A stretch of DNA of 64,000 bases from Pithys albifrons albifrons (Eukaryota; Chordata; Aves; Passeriformes; Thamnophilidae): contig NC_092464.1 in NCBI RefSeq assembly GCF_047495875.1, forward strand, positions 22,104,865 through 22,168,864. The letters are read 5' to 3'. Below, in pieces: positions 1-11,700 of this stretch (within the stretch, counting starts at the first letter, position 1; each line of letters starts with the position of its first letter). Both the position numbers and the translations under genes were made by a program. The notes under the pieces were generated by a model, which saw nothing but the letters and a program-made list of their open reading frames with translations, was not told where the DNA came from and ran no database searches.

Positions 1-630
1 AGGATGAGTGCATGTTGTTTTCAGAGTGAGTAGCTTGGTCGGCAGGGTTGCCTGGGAAATTTTGTAGTATTCTATTGTGGCTCATGCCCAATGGCCCTTC
101 TGCCATCTGGTCTGTGAACATGGTACTGCAGAAATTACAGGTGGTGTGCCAAGATGTGACCACGTAGACAGGGAAGGGTAATGAAGTGCAGCAATATGGT
201 AACTTCTGTGTTTGACCTAAATATGCTTGGAACACAGTTTGGAGTATGAATCACAAGCCCTGTGAAAGTGTGGGAGCGTGGTACTGGAACAGACTGGATT
301 TTCATCTCTATAGCAAGTGCCTCGTGAGCACTTCTTGAATCTGACTGACCCCATCTTAAAACTGAGTTTTGCTTCACGTCACCGTTGTGAGTCACAGGAT
401 GTTTCAAGCATTTCAGCATTATTAGTAGTATTGTACTGCCCGGTGAAAATTTTTCAATACTTTTTATCTGCAAGAGTAACTGAAATAGTTAAGTCATAGT
501 TTGTGGAATATGGCATTTTGCTGTCCTTTATTGCCATGCAGGGATGTGCATAGATGGGGCTGTAAACCCAATAGCTTGATCCATCTGGCTGACTTCAGCA
601 AAAGTGGCAGTTGTATAAATACCCTCATGT

Positions 631-657
631 AAAAAAAAAAAAAGAAAAGATAAAAAA
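631..657. repeat. A-rich low-complexity tract
   Basis: A run of about 13 A residues followed by an interrupted A-rich stretch (aaaagataaaaaag). No element with a clear body precedes it, so it is called only as simple sequence. Confidence 0.8.
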
Positions 658-1070
658 GTTAAAATTTTCACAAATTACAGATTGAGCACATGGGGTCACT
701 GCCAACAGAGATACTGAAAACCCTTAGCAATACAGAGCCACAAGTGTTCAGAAAAGAAAGCAATTAATTCCTATCCAGTTGGTGATAAACGGGGGAGAAC
801 CTGCTAAGCCCTCACACTTTCCTTCTATGGTATTAATCAAATGAATGTAGCTTGCACATGGTCCTGTGAAATTGAAAAACAGTAGAGAAACTTGTAGGCA
901 CAAGTATTTTGTCCATGTTTCTGACAAAGCTGGTTTTCCAACTTGTATGTAGCTCAGTACAACTGCTCCTTTAATTTGGTTAGGTTAATACCCAGACAAG
1001 GTGAAGGAGGGAAAGATGGTTAATCCATTAAATTGGGGAAAGGAAGGCATTGAAACAGCACAGGGCTGAG

Positions 1071-1367
1071 ATCACAGAATCACAGAATGGTTTGGGTTGG
1101 GAGGTATCTCTGGTCCAGTCTCCCTGCTTAGGCAGGACTACCTAGAACCAGTAGACTGGGCCTGCTTCCAGACAGCTTTTGAGCTTCTGTGGATGAGACT
1201 CCAAAACCTCCCTGGGCAGCCTGTGCCAGTGCTCAGCCACCCTCACAGTGACAAAGCGTTTCCTGATGTTCTGAGGTAATGTCTGTGTTTCAGTTTGTGC
1301 CTCTTGCCTCTAGTCTTGTCACTGGGCGCCACTGAGAAGACCCTGGCTCCAGTCATCTTTCCAATAC
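1071..1367 (-). mobile_element. CR1 LINE fragment, 3' end, reverse orientation
   Basis: The + strand begins with atcacagaatcacagaatgg, the reverse complement of the CR1 3' terminal octamer repeat. It continues with the usual CR1 tail features read backwards: 'ccctgggcagcctgtgccagtg', 'caccctcacagtgacaaagcgtttcctgatg' and 'gtcactgggcgccactgagaagaccctggctcc'. CR1 is the main non-LTR retrotransposon of birds and is usually 5'-truncated, as here. The element stops near 1367 and directly meets a second CR1 piece in the opposite orientation. Confidence 0.9.
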
Positions 1368-1379
1368 AGTAGGAAGTCA

Positions 1380-2281
1380 GGAAAAACTGTCATATGGACT
1401 GGAAGAGATACTAAGCAAGTTTGCAGACAACACAAAACTAGGAAGAGCTGTTGACTCCCTTGGAGGCAGGGAGGCCCTGCAGAGAGACCTTGACAAACTA
1501 GAGGGCTGGGCAATCACCAACCATAGGAAATTCAACAAGGGAAAGTGCTGGATTCTGCACCCAGGATGGGGCAATCCTGGATGTACAGACAGACTGGGGA
1601 ATGAGATGCTGGAAACAGTGCCACGGAAAGGGACCAGGGGGTCCTGGTCAATGGCAAATTGAATATGAGTCAGCAGTGCCCTGGCAGCCAGAAGGGGCAG
1701 CCATGTCCTGGGGGGGATCAGGATGAGGGAGAGGATTCTCCTTGCTCTGCTCTGCTCTGGTGCAGCCTCACCTTGAATATTGTGTGGAGGTTTGGGCCCC
1801 TCAGTATAAGAAAAATATTTAGTTATTGGAGAGTGTCCAAAGGAGGGCAGCGGGAATGGTGAAGGGCCTTGAGGGGAGGATGTATGAGGAGCAGCTGAGG
1901 GCACTTGGTCTGTTCAGCCTGGAGAAGAGGAGACTGAGGGGAGACCTCACTGCAGTTACAACTTCCTTGTGAGGGGAAGAGGAGGGGCAGGCACTGATCT
2001 CTGCGCTGAGGTGACCAGTGACAGGACCTGAGGGAATGGCCTGAAGTTGTGTCAGGGAAGGTTTAAGTTGGATGTTAGAAAAAGGTTCTTCACCTCGAGG
2101 GTGTTTGGGCACTGAACCAGGGAACTGGTCACAGCATGAGCCTGACAGAGTTTCAGGAAGCGTTTGGATGGTACACTCAGGCACATGGTGTGACTCTTGG
2201 GGATGGTCCTGTGCAGGGCCAGGAGTTGGACTCGATCCTTGTGTGTCCCTTCTAACTCAGTATGTTCTGTGATTCTGTGAA
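1380..2281 (+). mobile_element. CR1 LINE fragment with decayed ORF2 C-terminus and 3' tail
   Basis: This is a 5'-truncated CR1 copy in the + orientation. The reverse-transcriptase ORF2 C-terminal region is still recognisable in pieces. Near 1415-1560 it reads like FADNTKLGRAVDSLGGREAL followed by a KFNKGKCWILH-type motif; near 1800-1940 it reads like [12 protein letters not shown] and [16 protein letters not shown]. Frameshifts and stops interrupt it, so it cannot make an enzyme. The 3' non-coding tail ends at about 2280 with ttctgtgattctgtga, the diagnostic CR1 terminus. Open frames of 60-175 codons on either strand here are by-products of this repeat. Confidence 0.9.
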
Positions 2282-2675
2282 CATGATTATGCCGCATTCA
2301 AAGCTAGTTTTTTCCAAATGGAACTTGGCTAGAAGGTGCTGCTGCTGTTAAGACCAGAGCTGAAAGACTTCAGTGTTTGAAAAATAATCATACTTTGACT
2401 AATTATTCAGTAGAAGATATCTGTCTTGGAAATGAAGCCTTGCGTGTTTCCTCAAAATTGTTAATTCCATGCCAGAGCCAGGAAGTTTACAGCATGCCAG
2501 GTTATTTTCAGTAGAGTTGTATTGCTTTCATAGCATTTTTTGTTATAACATAAACAGCAAAGATACAAAGTGGACTGCCAGAAATTTTGGATGTTTAGCA
2601 GTTGCCTTTGGTCTCAAGAGCAGTGTTCATGCTGCATCTGTTTATCCAGTGCTCTGGCTATGTAGAATTTAATAT

Positions 2676-3303
2676 TGTCCTAGTTGAGCAGGAGGGCCCA
2701 GTTGACACTGTGTGGGGGTGATCAAAGCTGTGTATTCTACCCCCTCTATTCATTCCCCAAGGACAATGGGCCATTAGCAGCAGCTGCCCAGGGAGTCATT
2801 ATCACCTTCACACTCAGCCTGAGGGGGCAGAGCTGCTAATGGGCCATCAACAGTTCAATACCCCCTGGCTCCCAGAGTTAATCACCCATTGTGTGAGTCC
2901 CCGTCCAGGGGGAGGGACTGGGTGCTCCCTGAGGGTACATAAGTGGTGGGTAAGAAGACTTTGGTAACTTCTCGGATCCAGAGGAGGAGCAGGACCTCGA
3001 CAGGAGGAGATCCCCGCTCTCACCCAGACCACAGCCCTCGCCTGCACCAACAGGTTTTTAATTTCCTTTTGCTCTGGATTTGGGGGAGCCACAGGGGGTC
3101 TCAGCACAAGGGCAAACAAACCCCCTTTGGGTTTGTGCCCCAGGACACTGGGTTATACTGCTGGGTTTTTTTGTGAGTTGAAAGCAATTTCCCTTTTGTG
3201 TCAGTGTTTTTATTGTAATATTATTATTAAATTTTAGGTCTGACTTATAATATCTCTCGTGGTGAGTTCATTTCCCCTGCTGGTTTGCCTTTAAACCAGC
3301 ACA
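2676..3303 (+). mobile_element. Solo LTR of an avian ERVL-like endogenous retrovirus, with 5-bp TSD
   Basis: The element is 628 bp, starts tgtcctagttgagcagg and ends aaaccagcaca, so it has the TG...CA ends of an LTR. Identical 5-bp direct repeats aatat flank it at 2671-2675 and 3304-3308; a 5-bp duplication fits ERVL-type integration. A TATA-like tacataag lies at 2936-2943 and an ATTAAA polyadenylation signal at 3226-3231, in the order expected for U3-R-U5 on the + strand. The body closely resembles an LTR I recall from zebra finch and other passerine genomes. No gag or pol sequence adjoins it, so it is a solo LTR left by recombination between two LTRs. Confidence 0.9.
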
Positions 3304-4507
3304 AATATACACTGAGCTGTACTAGTGCCCTGCTTGTATGCTTTTAGTGCCATACGTGTTGGCATCTATGTCTTATCTGATAAGAGATTTTATAGTATAT
3401 TCCTTGTACTGTTTCCTCATCATGTTATTCTGCCAGATCTGGCAGAGTCAGCAGTTATTGTGAGATCGCTCTTCTACAGTTTGGATAACTTCAGTTGGTT
3501 TTCACCAAAACCCTATCCAGCAGTATTGTTGCCTGGAGTCACTGCCTGGCTGCTTTTCCACGAATAGAGATGAGATGCTGAAGTGATGCTCTGTAATCCT
3601 TCAGCTATGGAGTAATAATATTCAGATGGAGGATGATGCTGGGCAGGCTGGGCATGAGCACCTTCATGTGATATTAATGTTTATTATTATAGTGTTTCAA
3701 ACACCTTGGGCATCTGTGGTGAGCAGCTGTTACAGCAGTATTTGATCCACATATTTCACATCCACATTTAAAATGTAACATTTTATTTTAGCTCAGTTTT
3801 TCTGCATGCTTCCTAGTGGGAATTATACTTTAGGTATTTTAGAAGAATGCTTTGGGTTATGGAATACCCTTCTTGGTGAAGTCCCACACACAGCTAAGTC
3901 TATTTAGCTATTTTCAATAGGATTTACTGTTCTAACAATTTTTTAGCCAAAGAATGTTTTTACATTTGGCTTGACAATATTGGTTGTTAGTTGGAAACCA
4001 AACCCAAGTGAAATTGCAGTAAAATTAGATACCGAGAACAAGTTATTTTTCTGCTGTGTGGCCTTCTCTTGTGCCTTGCTTGTTGCTGTGTCTATCTACA
4101 GGAAATGCAGATTTTTCAGCTAAATCAGTCTGAACTGAGCAGTGCTTTGCCTGGAAAAGATTTTTTTCACCTCTCCCTCAGTAAAATGAATATGGGAATT
4201 ATTTCCTGGTTACGCAAATAATTCCATCATGGGAAGTTTCTTAAAGGTCATATATTGTGGGTAACTAGTCTTAGCTGCCAAAATGCAAAACTGTATAAGA
4301 AAAATGAATATGCTGATATTTCTGCTTACATGAAAATCGAGGTACAACTCCACTGTTCTTGACTACAGCCACTCATCTGCCTTCTCTACCACCTTTTGAC
4401 TGTACTAGCACCTTCATCACCCACTACACTGTCAGTGACTTGATCTGGGTTAAAAAAAATACTCTTCCCTTCTTAATTAAGATTTTTAACTAGAGCCTGT
4501 TAACCAG

Positions 4508-4510
<3 letters not shown>

Positions 4511-4556
<46 letters not shown>
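4511..4556. repeat. (AT)23 microsatellite
   Basis: A perfect run of 23 AT units with no interruption. Length polymorphism is likely, and such tracts can extrude as cruciforms. Confidence 0.97.
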
Positions 4557-4558
<2 letters not shown>

Positions 4559-7500
4559 ACAAGTGGAGTCTGTCAAAGTTCTGTGGAGGTTTGTCCCTAC
4601 TAAGTGCAACTGTATCCTGGGTAAGTTCCCTCTGGAACCATATCTGAAGAATCTCTCTTCTTGGACCTACTGGAAAGGTTTTTTTCTCTATTAGTTCTTT
4701 TAAAATGACTTTCTCAAATATAAGTGCTTGACAGACGGAGCCCCATCTGTCATTATACCATTATCTGTTGTATTTCTAAATTTCCTCCTACTTGTAGTGC
4801 TTGTGAGAATACTGTGACACTGTGTTTAAGTTCCTTGGACTGCTTGCAGAGATACAACAATTCATTACATGATTTTATGTAAGACAATACAGTTTGCCTT
4901 ATCCTTTATTCTTTTAATTTCATATATGTATGTTATGTAACTTTTTTTTTTAATTAAACTGACTTTGTTACTTTCTTGCCAGTCTGCAATATTGAGCCCA
5001 CCCCAAATACCACCTTAGATATGGTAGTGGCCTGATCTGGTGTGGCAAATCCTGTTTCCATTCTTTAATGAGTTTTTTAAAAATATGTCTGTTTAAAGTC
5101 TGATTTACTTAAATCCAAACCATGGTGAAATATTGCTAATTGCTTTGTAATTGTATATTTTGAGATGGAAAGTATAAGGGGGTGTATGACCTTTCAAAGT
5201 GTCAGTATAATGGTTTAATCAGGTGATTAGGTTTAATTATTTCAGTAGTCACACTACTAAATAGCAGAACCCAATGAAAAATAATGCAGTTTATAGGATC
5301 ACTGGTTTGAGTTCAGCGCATGTCCATCATTCAGGAGTCCCCGATCTGTAAAGTAATATTCACAGCTGCCATTAAAAACCCACTCAAACTGCCTGAAGGC
5401 ACGTTTTAGTGGTTCAGCCTCATTTCCCAGTGTTAATACTTGGTTTTAGTCAAAGCAGTGACTGAGTTCTGTCACAGAGGATCTGTCAGGTACAGTGTAC
5501 CTACCCTCTGGCTCTGGATAACCCTAAATTTGTGTGGCTAGAACCCGTCTCAAACACACAAACAGAAATCAATAGGTTAGTCAGTTCTCTGCCTCGCTTG
5601 TTGTCAGTTAAAGGACACTGTACCCTACGTTGTAGTAGGGGAATTACTGGGAAATGTTTTTTTGAGAACAATGGAGTCCTGTTTTTCAGAGTTCATTCAA
5701 TAGTGGAGTTGATTCACTTTTAATATTTTGCATCATTTTTTTAATACCATGACAAACATAAAATGACTGGCCTGTTGAGAGGATATCTGGTTTTAAGTGG
5801 TTCATTGAGGAGTTTGATGGTCATTCATGCTTAGTTTTAGATGTTGCTGTGGCTGTGTAGATGTAACTTACCACCTTTGGCAGTGGCTTGCAGTGAACGT
5901 GCCTTCATATGCTTCCAGAACTGCCTGGGGAGGAGTTTTCTAACTAGATAGTTTTCTTCTCTTCAGAAAAAGCCCTTTTCAAAAAAACTGATGGCTGAAG
6001 AGGCCACAACCTTCCTCTGGCTCAGCGACTGGAACTGGGATGTCGAGTTGTCTTCTTACACCAGCAAATATGTTCATTTTGTGCTCTTTCTAATTTGCTG
6101 CAGATACATTCACTGGCAGGATAACTGGGATGTGTGGAGTATTGAAAAGTTGATGGTTAAAGTCACTAAAACAGCTATCATGACTTAGAACAGGGATGTG
6201 AATCTACAAAACTACACCTGTGAGGACTACTCGATATATTTTTAATCTGCCCATCCTTGCAACTGTTTGGCTCTTTTGTAGCTCTGGTTGATATACCATA
6301 GATATTGCAGAAGTGCTGAGCCCCATCTTGTCTCCTTGTAATGTGTACATGGAATTTGGGCTGTCTTGTAGAATTGGCACCAGAGAAGTAGCAATTTAAG
6401 CGAAAGAAAAGCTTGATTCTGCTGCTTTTTGTGTAAATGATACTGGTAAGAAGTAGTGGGGCAAAAAGCTTATAGTTAGGCATATAATAAGAGAGGGGAA
6501 ATAGATCTTTCTCCCTGGAAAAAAATGAAGTAGCTTTAAACCATGTTGGAACCTCATGTGACCTCATGAAGGTCATAATGCATCTGTATTTACAGCAGAT
6601 TTCCCTCCTTCCCTACACACTGCACTCACACTCACTTTTTAATAACAAGCCAGGGCTTAGAAAAAGTAATGACCAATGTTCCTGAATCCAAGATGTTGAC
6701 CTCTCCTTGTTGTAGCATTTCTTCCTGAAAAGTTGAAGAATAACTATACATGATCATGAGGCTACTAAAAGAATAAATACCCTTATTCAAAGTATCCATG
6801 AATATTAACATTCCCAATGGGATTTTTTTCCTCCTATCCAGACAGTATAGTCATATTCTGATAGCATTTATAAAGCTACAGCATAGGACAGGTACTAAAT
6901 GAACAGATCTGCAGACTCTCCAGACCCTTCTAACCAGTCTAATCCAGAGCCCTAAAATGGATGTGTGCTAATGCTGAAGGAGTTCAGAACAGTTCTGACA
7001 CAGCCCAATAGGGAGTTCTGCCCATTACAAGTTAAGGGGCTTAAAATGCTGATTTTGTTGGTACTTACATGAATTTAGTATCTTGGAGAAAAAATGTGAC
7101 CATTTGAAAAACTCAGAAAGTAATCAAATTACACCTTGAAATTCTGTATGCTTTGCTTCCATGTGATAATTGCATCAATTCTGTTTTCCAATGGTGTCTG
7201 CCAAGAGGAACTTTCTGTCCTCAGGAGAAGGAAACTGTACATTTGTTCTTTTTGTCCCCTTCTCCATCCCAGTGCACAAAAGCAGATGAGGGTTAAGGGG
7301 TTGAGAACTGCAGTATTCTTGTATGTGTATATCCAGGAAAAACGTCCCTTCAGTCAAATGTTCATGCAGTTAATTGAAGACATTCTGAGCATTTCAATTT
7401 GCTCCATCTTCACTCGTGTCACTTTGTTTCCCCTTCTGAGTAAGTTTGTTTGAAGTCATGTGGACTGTGTACTTCATAATTGCAGGCTGATGAAGTTGGT

Positions 7501-8596
7501 GAGCCTTTTGTGCATTGAAAATGAAAGTAATTGAAGGCATCCATTGAATAACTTTCTGAAATATTTACAAAAAATGTGGCAATTTAGTAAAATTCTGGCC
7601 ATTTACTGTAATGATTAAATCAACTAATAGCTTTAAAAAAGAAACTTTTTTAAAAGGCCACAAAACCCAAGGTAGTTATTAAGCCAATTTAAGTTGGCTA
7701 CATGTGAAAGATTATATGTAATATTTGGAAAAAATAGGATGAAGCAATGTGGGATTGATTTATATTATTCTTGATGGGTGAGTGGTGCTGCTTTTGCATT
7801 ATCACATTGCCTTTTTGCTTGCTTGGAATATGTTGACTTGTGAGCAACCACATTTTTGCTTGAAAGTGAACATTTCATTGCTCTTTAAGCCCTTTTTGTG
7901 CAAAGCATGGTTTTAATGAGCACACACATTTAACTGTAATGGACTGAAAACAGGGGGACTCTCACAGCAGAAAAATTTGTGTTTTGAAAGCTTGCCCACT
8001 ACTATCCTTTGTTTATGATGCTGTAGTAAACTAATGCAGTGTTACAGCTCTGGCTTTCGCTTGTGGCCAGGCTCATTCGGTTGTTGTTTGGGAGGGGGGA
8101 TTGGCTGTAAAATATATATTATGTTCATATATAGTAAGTGTTAAGCTACACTCACCTTCAACTAACATTGTATGTACACGTTAAATTAAACGTCCAAGGA
8201 AATTGAGGTGCAAACACAGTCATTAGGAGGAATGAAAACACTCCAAGGAGAAATGGAGTCCAATTGGTTTTAAAAAGTGTCTTATGCAGATAATGTTTTC
8301 TGCTAAGTATGGAGAAAAAACAGATTGCTTTTTAAACTGGTTTCCAGGCTGCTTTAGTGTTCTGTCTTTTCCATACTACTCTTGCACTATGTTCTCTCAA
8401 AGGACATCTTTCAGCAAGAGCTTTCTTTCACCATGGTTTAGAATAAGATAATTTACTGCAGCACAACTTGAACAAGGTGTGTTTCTTGCTATAAAATTGT
8501 GCAGCATCCACTCTGCTTCTCTTTTAAACACAGTAGACTGCAGCAAAAAATACATGGTTGCAAAATATGAAAAATCTCAACCCTTTTCTTTTCCAG

Positions 8597-8746
8597 GTGT
8601 ACTTAAAAGGAGAGCGAAGCATATCAAATGCAGGAATTCTAATTTTGAAGGCAGACTTGTTTGTTACCAGTATGTTTGTGGATTGGCTTCGTGAAGCTTC
8701 TAGGAGAGCTGGAATTGAAACATTTGAAAACTACAACATTGCTTAA
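8597..8746 (+). other. Unassigned exon-like open segment with strong 3' splice site
   Basis: A pyrimidine-rich tract (cccttttcttttccag) ends at 8596. It is followed by 49 codons in phase 0 that begin VYLKGERSISNAG and end with a stop at 8744-8746. The peptide has a mixed helix-like composition (for example MFVDWLREASRRAG near its middle) that looks less random than most frames here. I do not recognise the family, and it is not part of known FAM171A1 as I recall it. It could be an alternative terminal exon, a decayed retrocopy fragment or chance; chance is the default. Confidence 0.25.
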
Positions 8747-11700
8747 TTTCATTGCCATGGTTAATTTTCCTTGAAAACTGTGTGGATTTTACGCATTGTT
8801 TTCACCCTTACAGTGCTATCAGCATTGATAACTGGCTAATTAAATGCATTTTTAGCAACTTCGTAGTGGTCAGAAAGTAAAAGGAGATAATACCACTGAG
8901 GGTTAAAGATTGCTTTGTGAAATTGCTCTAAACTGACAAATAATGATCTACTGTCCTTGACATCTGTTAAATTAATACAGCTGAACTTAATTAGCTAAAG
9001 GGAATGCTGCTCAGTCTCTTTTTTCCTTTGCTTACCAAATATTTCTTGGAGAAAGAGTTTGACTACAAACCTTGTTTCCAATTGCCTTGATTTTTCTGTA
9101 TATATCTTCAAGTAGGTATGTATAATGTTTTTCCATCTCAATTTTAAGTGAGAATGGGCATTTAACTTGCTTGCAAATAGAAATATGAAAACAAGCATAA
9201 GCACACTCTGCATTGTCACTGGAGAAATACTGAACTTCCCTGAAGATGTTGGATTTGACTGCTTCTGGCAGTATAAAACAGATTATATAAAACCCTCTCT
9301 CTCACTGTGTTTCCAGTGGAGGGTCTCTATGCTCTTGGACCTTGGTCTGATAATTGGAGCACTTTTGATCCATGAAGAAAAGAAGTCACAATAAAATATC
9401 TGAAAACCAAGTCTAATGGCATGGAGTAGCAGTCCTGCATAGAGCAGTCCTGTTGCTTTCTTGTGGTGATAAGCCCCTGTGGAGCTGCAGTCACAGGAAT
9501 GACCTCAGGAGACCTGGGGGATCACTGAAGACCACTGTGGTGCAACTCTCCTGCCACAGCACTGTCTGACTGTCCCCAGTATGTGGTGCCTTTTTGGCAA
9601 GGGGGAAAGGTGGATCTTCAGAATTCTGCTTTTGGCTCTGTTGTTGTAAGATTTTACATCAAGCTCATTTTTTATTAGTGGGCATGCTTTGCTTGGACGG
9701 TGTGATTCCTGCAGCCACACCACATTGCTGATGCATCCTGAGATGTGACAGATTTCAGTTCTTAAACATATTGTGTTCATATGGTGATAGATAAATACTC
9801 CTGGTTTTGAGCTACAGCTGGAATCTTCTGGTCATCAAAATGTCAGATAAAATAAGTTTTTGCTTGTCACTTACAGTTAAACAAGCACCAAAATTGAATG
9901 GTTCTGAACTAAAGTTTATCTAAAATTGTAGTGTGATTAAGGCCTTTCTGGTTGGGTTTCTTAGCTTGTTATTAATACCATATGATGGAGTAATCTAGCC
10001 CTGAAGAAAGCCCACGTGAACTGGAAACTAGTTTCTTGATTTAACTGCAAGGAAGTTAGTCCTCCGTTTCCTTTCTGCTTCTGAACCAGTACTTGTATTA
10101 AGGTGGGAATGCATAAGGAGTGTAATGCATGAACCCCCCAAAGTTTTGGAGGAAAATAGTCTCCTAATTAAGAGAATACACTGCACAGTGAAATTAAGGT
10201 AATACTCTGCTTTTCAGATGTTTCAATTCTAACTTGGCTGAAAGAAATTAGAACTTACCATTTAATTATTTCCTTTTAAATCAATGACTGATCTTAACCA
10301 TTGTTTCCTTCTCCTGGCAATGTGGTATTATCACTATTAGCCGTAAACTCTATGAGGACATATAGGAATAAAATAGGTTTAATTCCTATGGTGGCCAAGT
10401 TTTACTCTGCTGCTGGCACAGAGCAGGACAAAAGCACTTGGTGTGCAGCAGTGGGCTTTCAGTGCATGTTCTGCTGTCACCCTCCCCTCCCTATAAGCAC
10501 AGGAGGGAAACTGCTACTTTTAAAACACCACCCACAGACTGAATTTTCTACTTTACAAAATCTCACCAACCTATTACCAGTTTCAGTAGCTGTCAGGGTA
10601 TTGATTGTGAAAATTAATAATGCAAAATGAAAAGCTGAATCATTGTAGACTTGTCAAAAATCTGCAAATCTATTACAAGTTAAAAAATCAAAGTGTAATT
10701 AGATGTCTCAGTGATCTGCACGGCCTTTCTTTCTCCTTTACTGTGCTTTTTCTATACAATGAAAAGAGGCAGCAGCATCTCTGCGCACAGCAAGCCCAAA
10801 CCCCAGTAAAAGGCTTTATTTTTCACTGAGGTGCTGTGCAAGTTTATAGGTCTTTGAGTCAGCCTAAGGCCCTGCTGAAAACCCAGTCATTTCCTCAAAG
10901 CAGAAGGAAAGTCAAGAGTATTTTTCTTGTCTAGTATTACCTCCAGGGTCAAGAATGTGTGTGCATGTGTTGTTTTAAGGCTGAGTAAAGAGAATAGCTT
11001 CAGATTGTGTCTTGTCTTTGGGACTTGATTGTGGGAAGTCCATGAGATGGTAGAAGAGTGGTTCTTGGTTCCCTGTCTGCTGCTGGGTCTCTTGGTTTCA
11101 GTAATAAAAGCAAATCTGTTTTCAGCACTCCCACATGATGGTTTCTGTGTTGCTGTAGCAGCAAAGCAGGGTGAGAGTTGGCTTCTGAAACAGGCACACA
11201 AGGGGTTCTGCAGTAAAAAATCAAGGCAGTGATTAGTGCGTCACCAGTTCCTGCTTGTTCTCGCAAAGAGATTGTCATCATCAGCCCACTCACCCCTTTG
11301 TGAGCCCTCTTGAGCTAGCTTTGGATGAAAGAGGCATTGTGAACATACTTGCCAGGGAGTCAGTCTTCCCTTCAACACAATGAAGAAATACTTCTATGTG
11401 GTCACCACGCAGTTCACAAAATGCCAAGCTCTTATCAATCTCTTTACGGGGTAAAAAAAAAGAAGTTAATAGAAACGTCTATTCACCTGCAGTTATGTCT
11501 TGGTCCTGTCATACTGTAACATCTGTCACACTTGCCCGGAGGAGCAGTGGGGGAAAGAGCACCTTGGCTGTACATGCCAGATTCCTTTGCATAAGGAGTG
11601 TTGAGAACTAAGAAACTTCTCCCATATCTGCCCTTTCCCTCAAACCCCTGGAGTGTTTGTTGTCCTTTCTTCCTTGTAAAACTTCATGCAGTCACCTTTC

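Noticed and set aside
1377..1904. 175-codon open frame on the minus strand
   Set aside because: It lies entirely within the forward CR1 fragment and is antisense to the decayed ORF2. It is a by-product of repeat composition.
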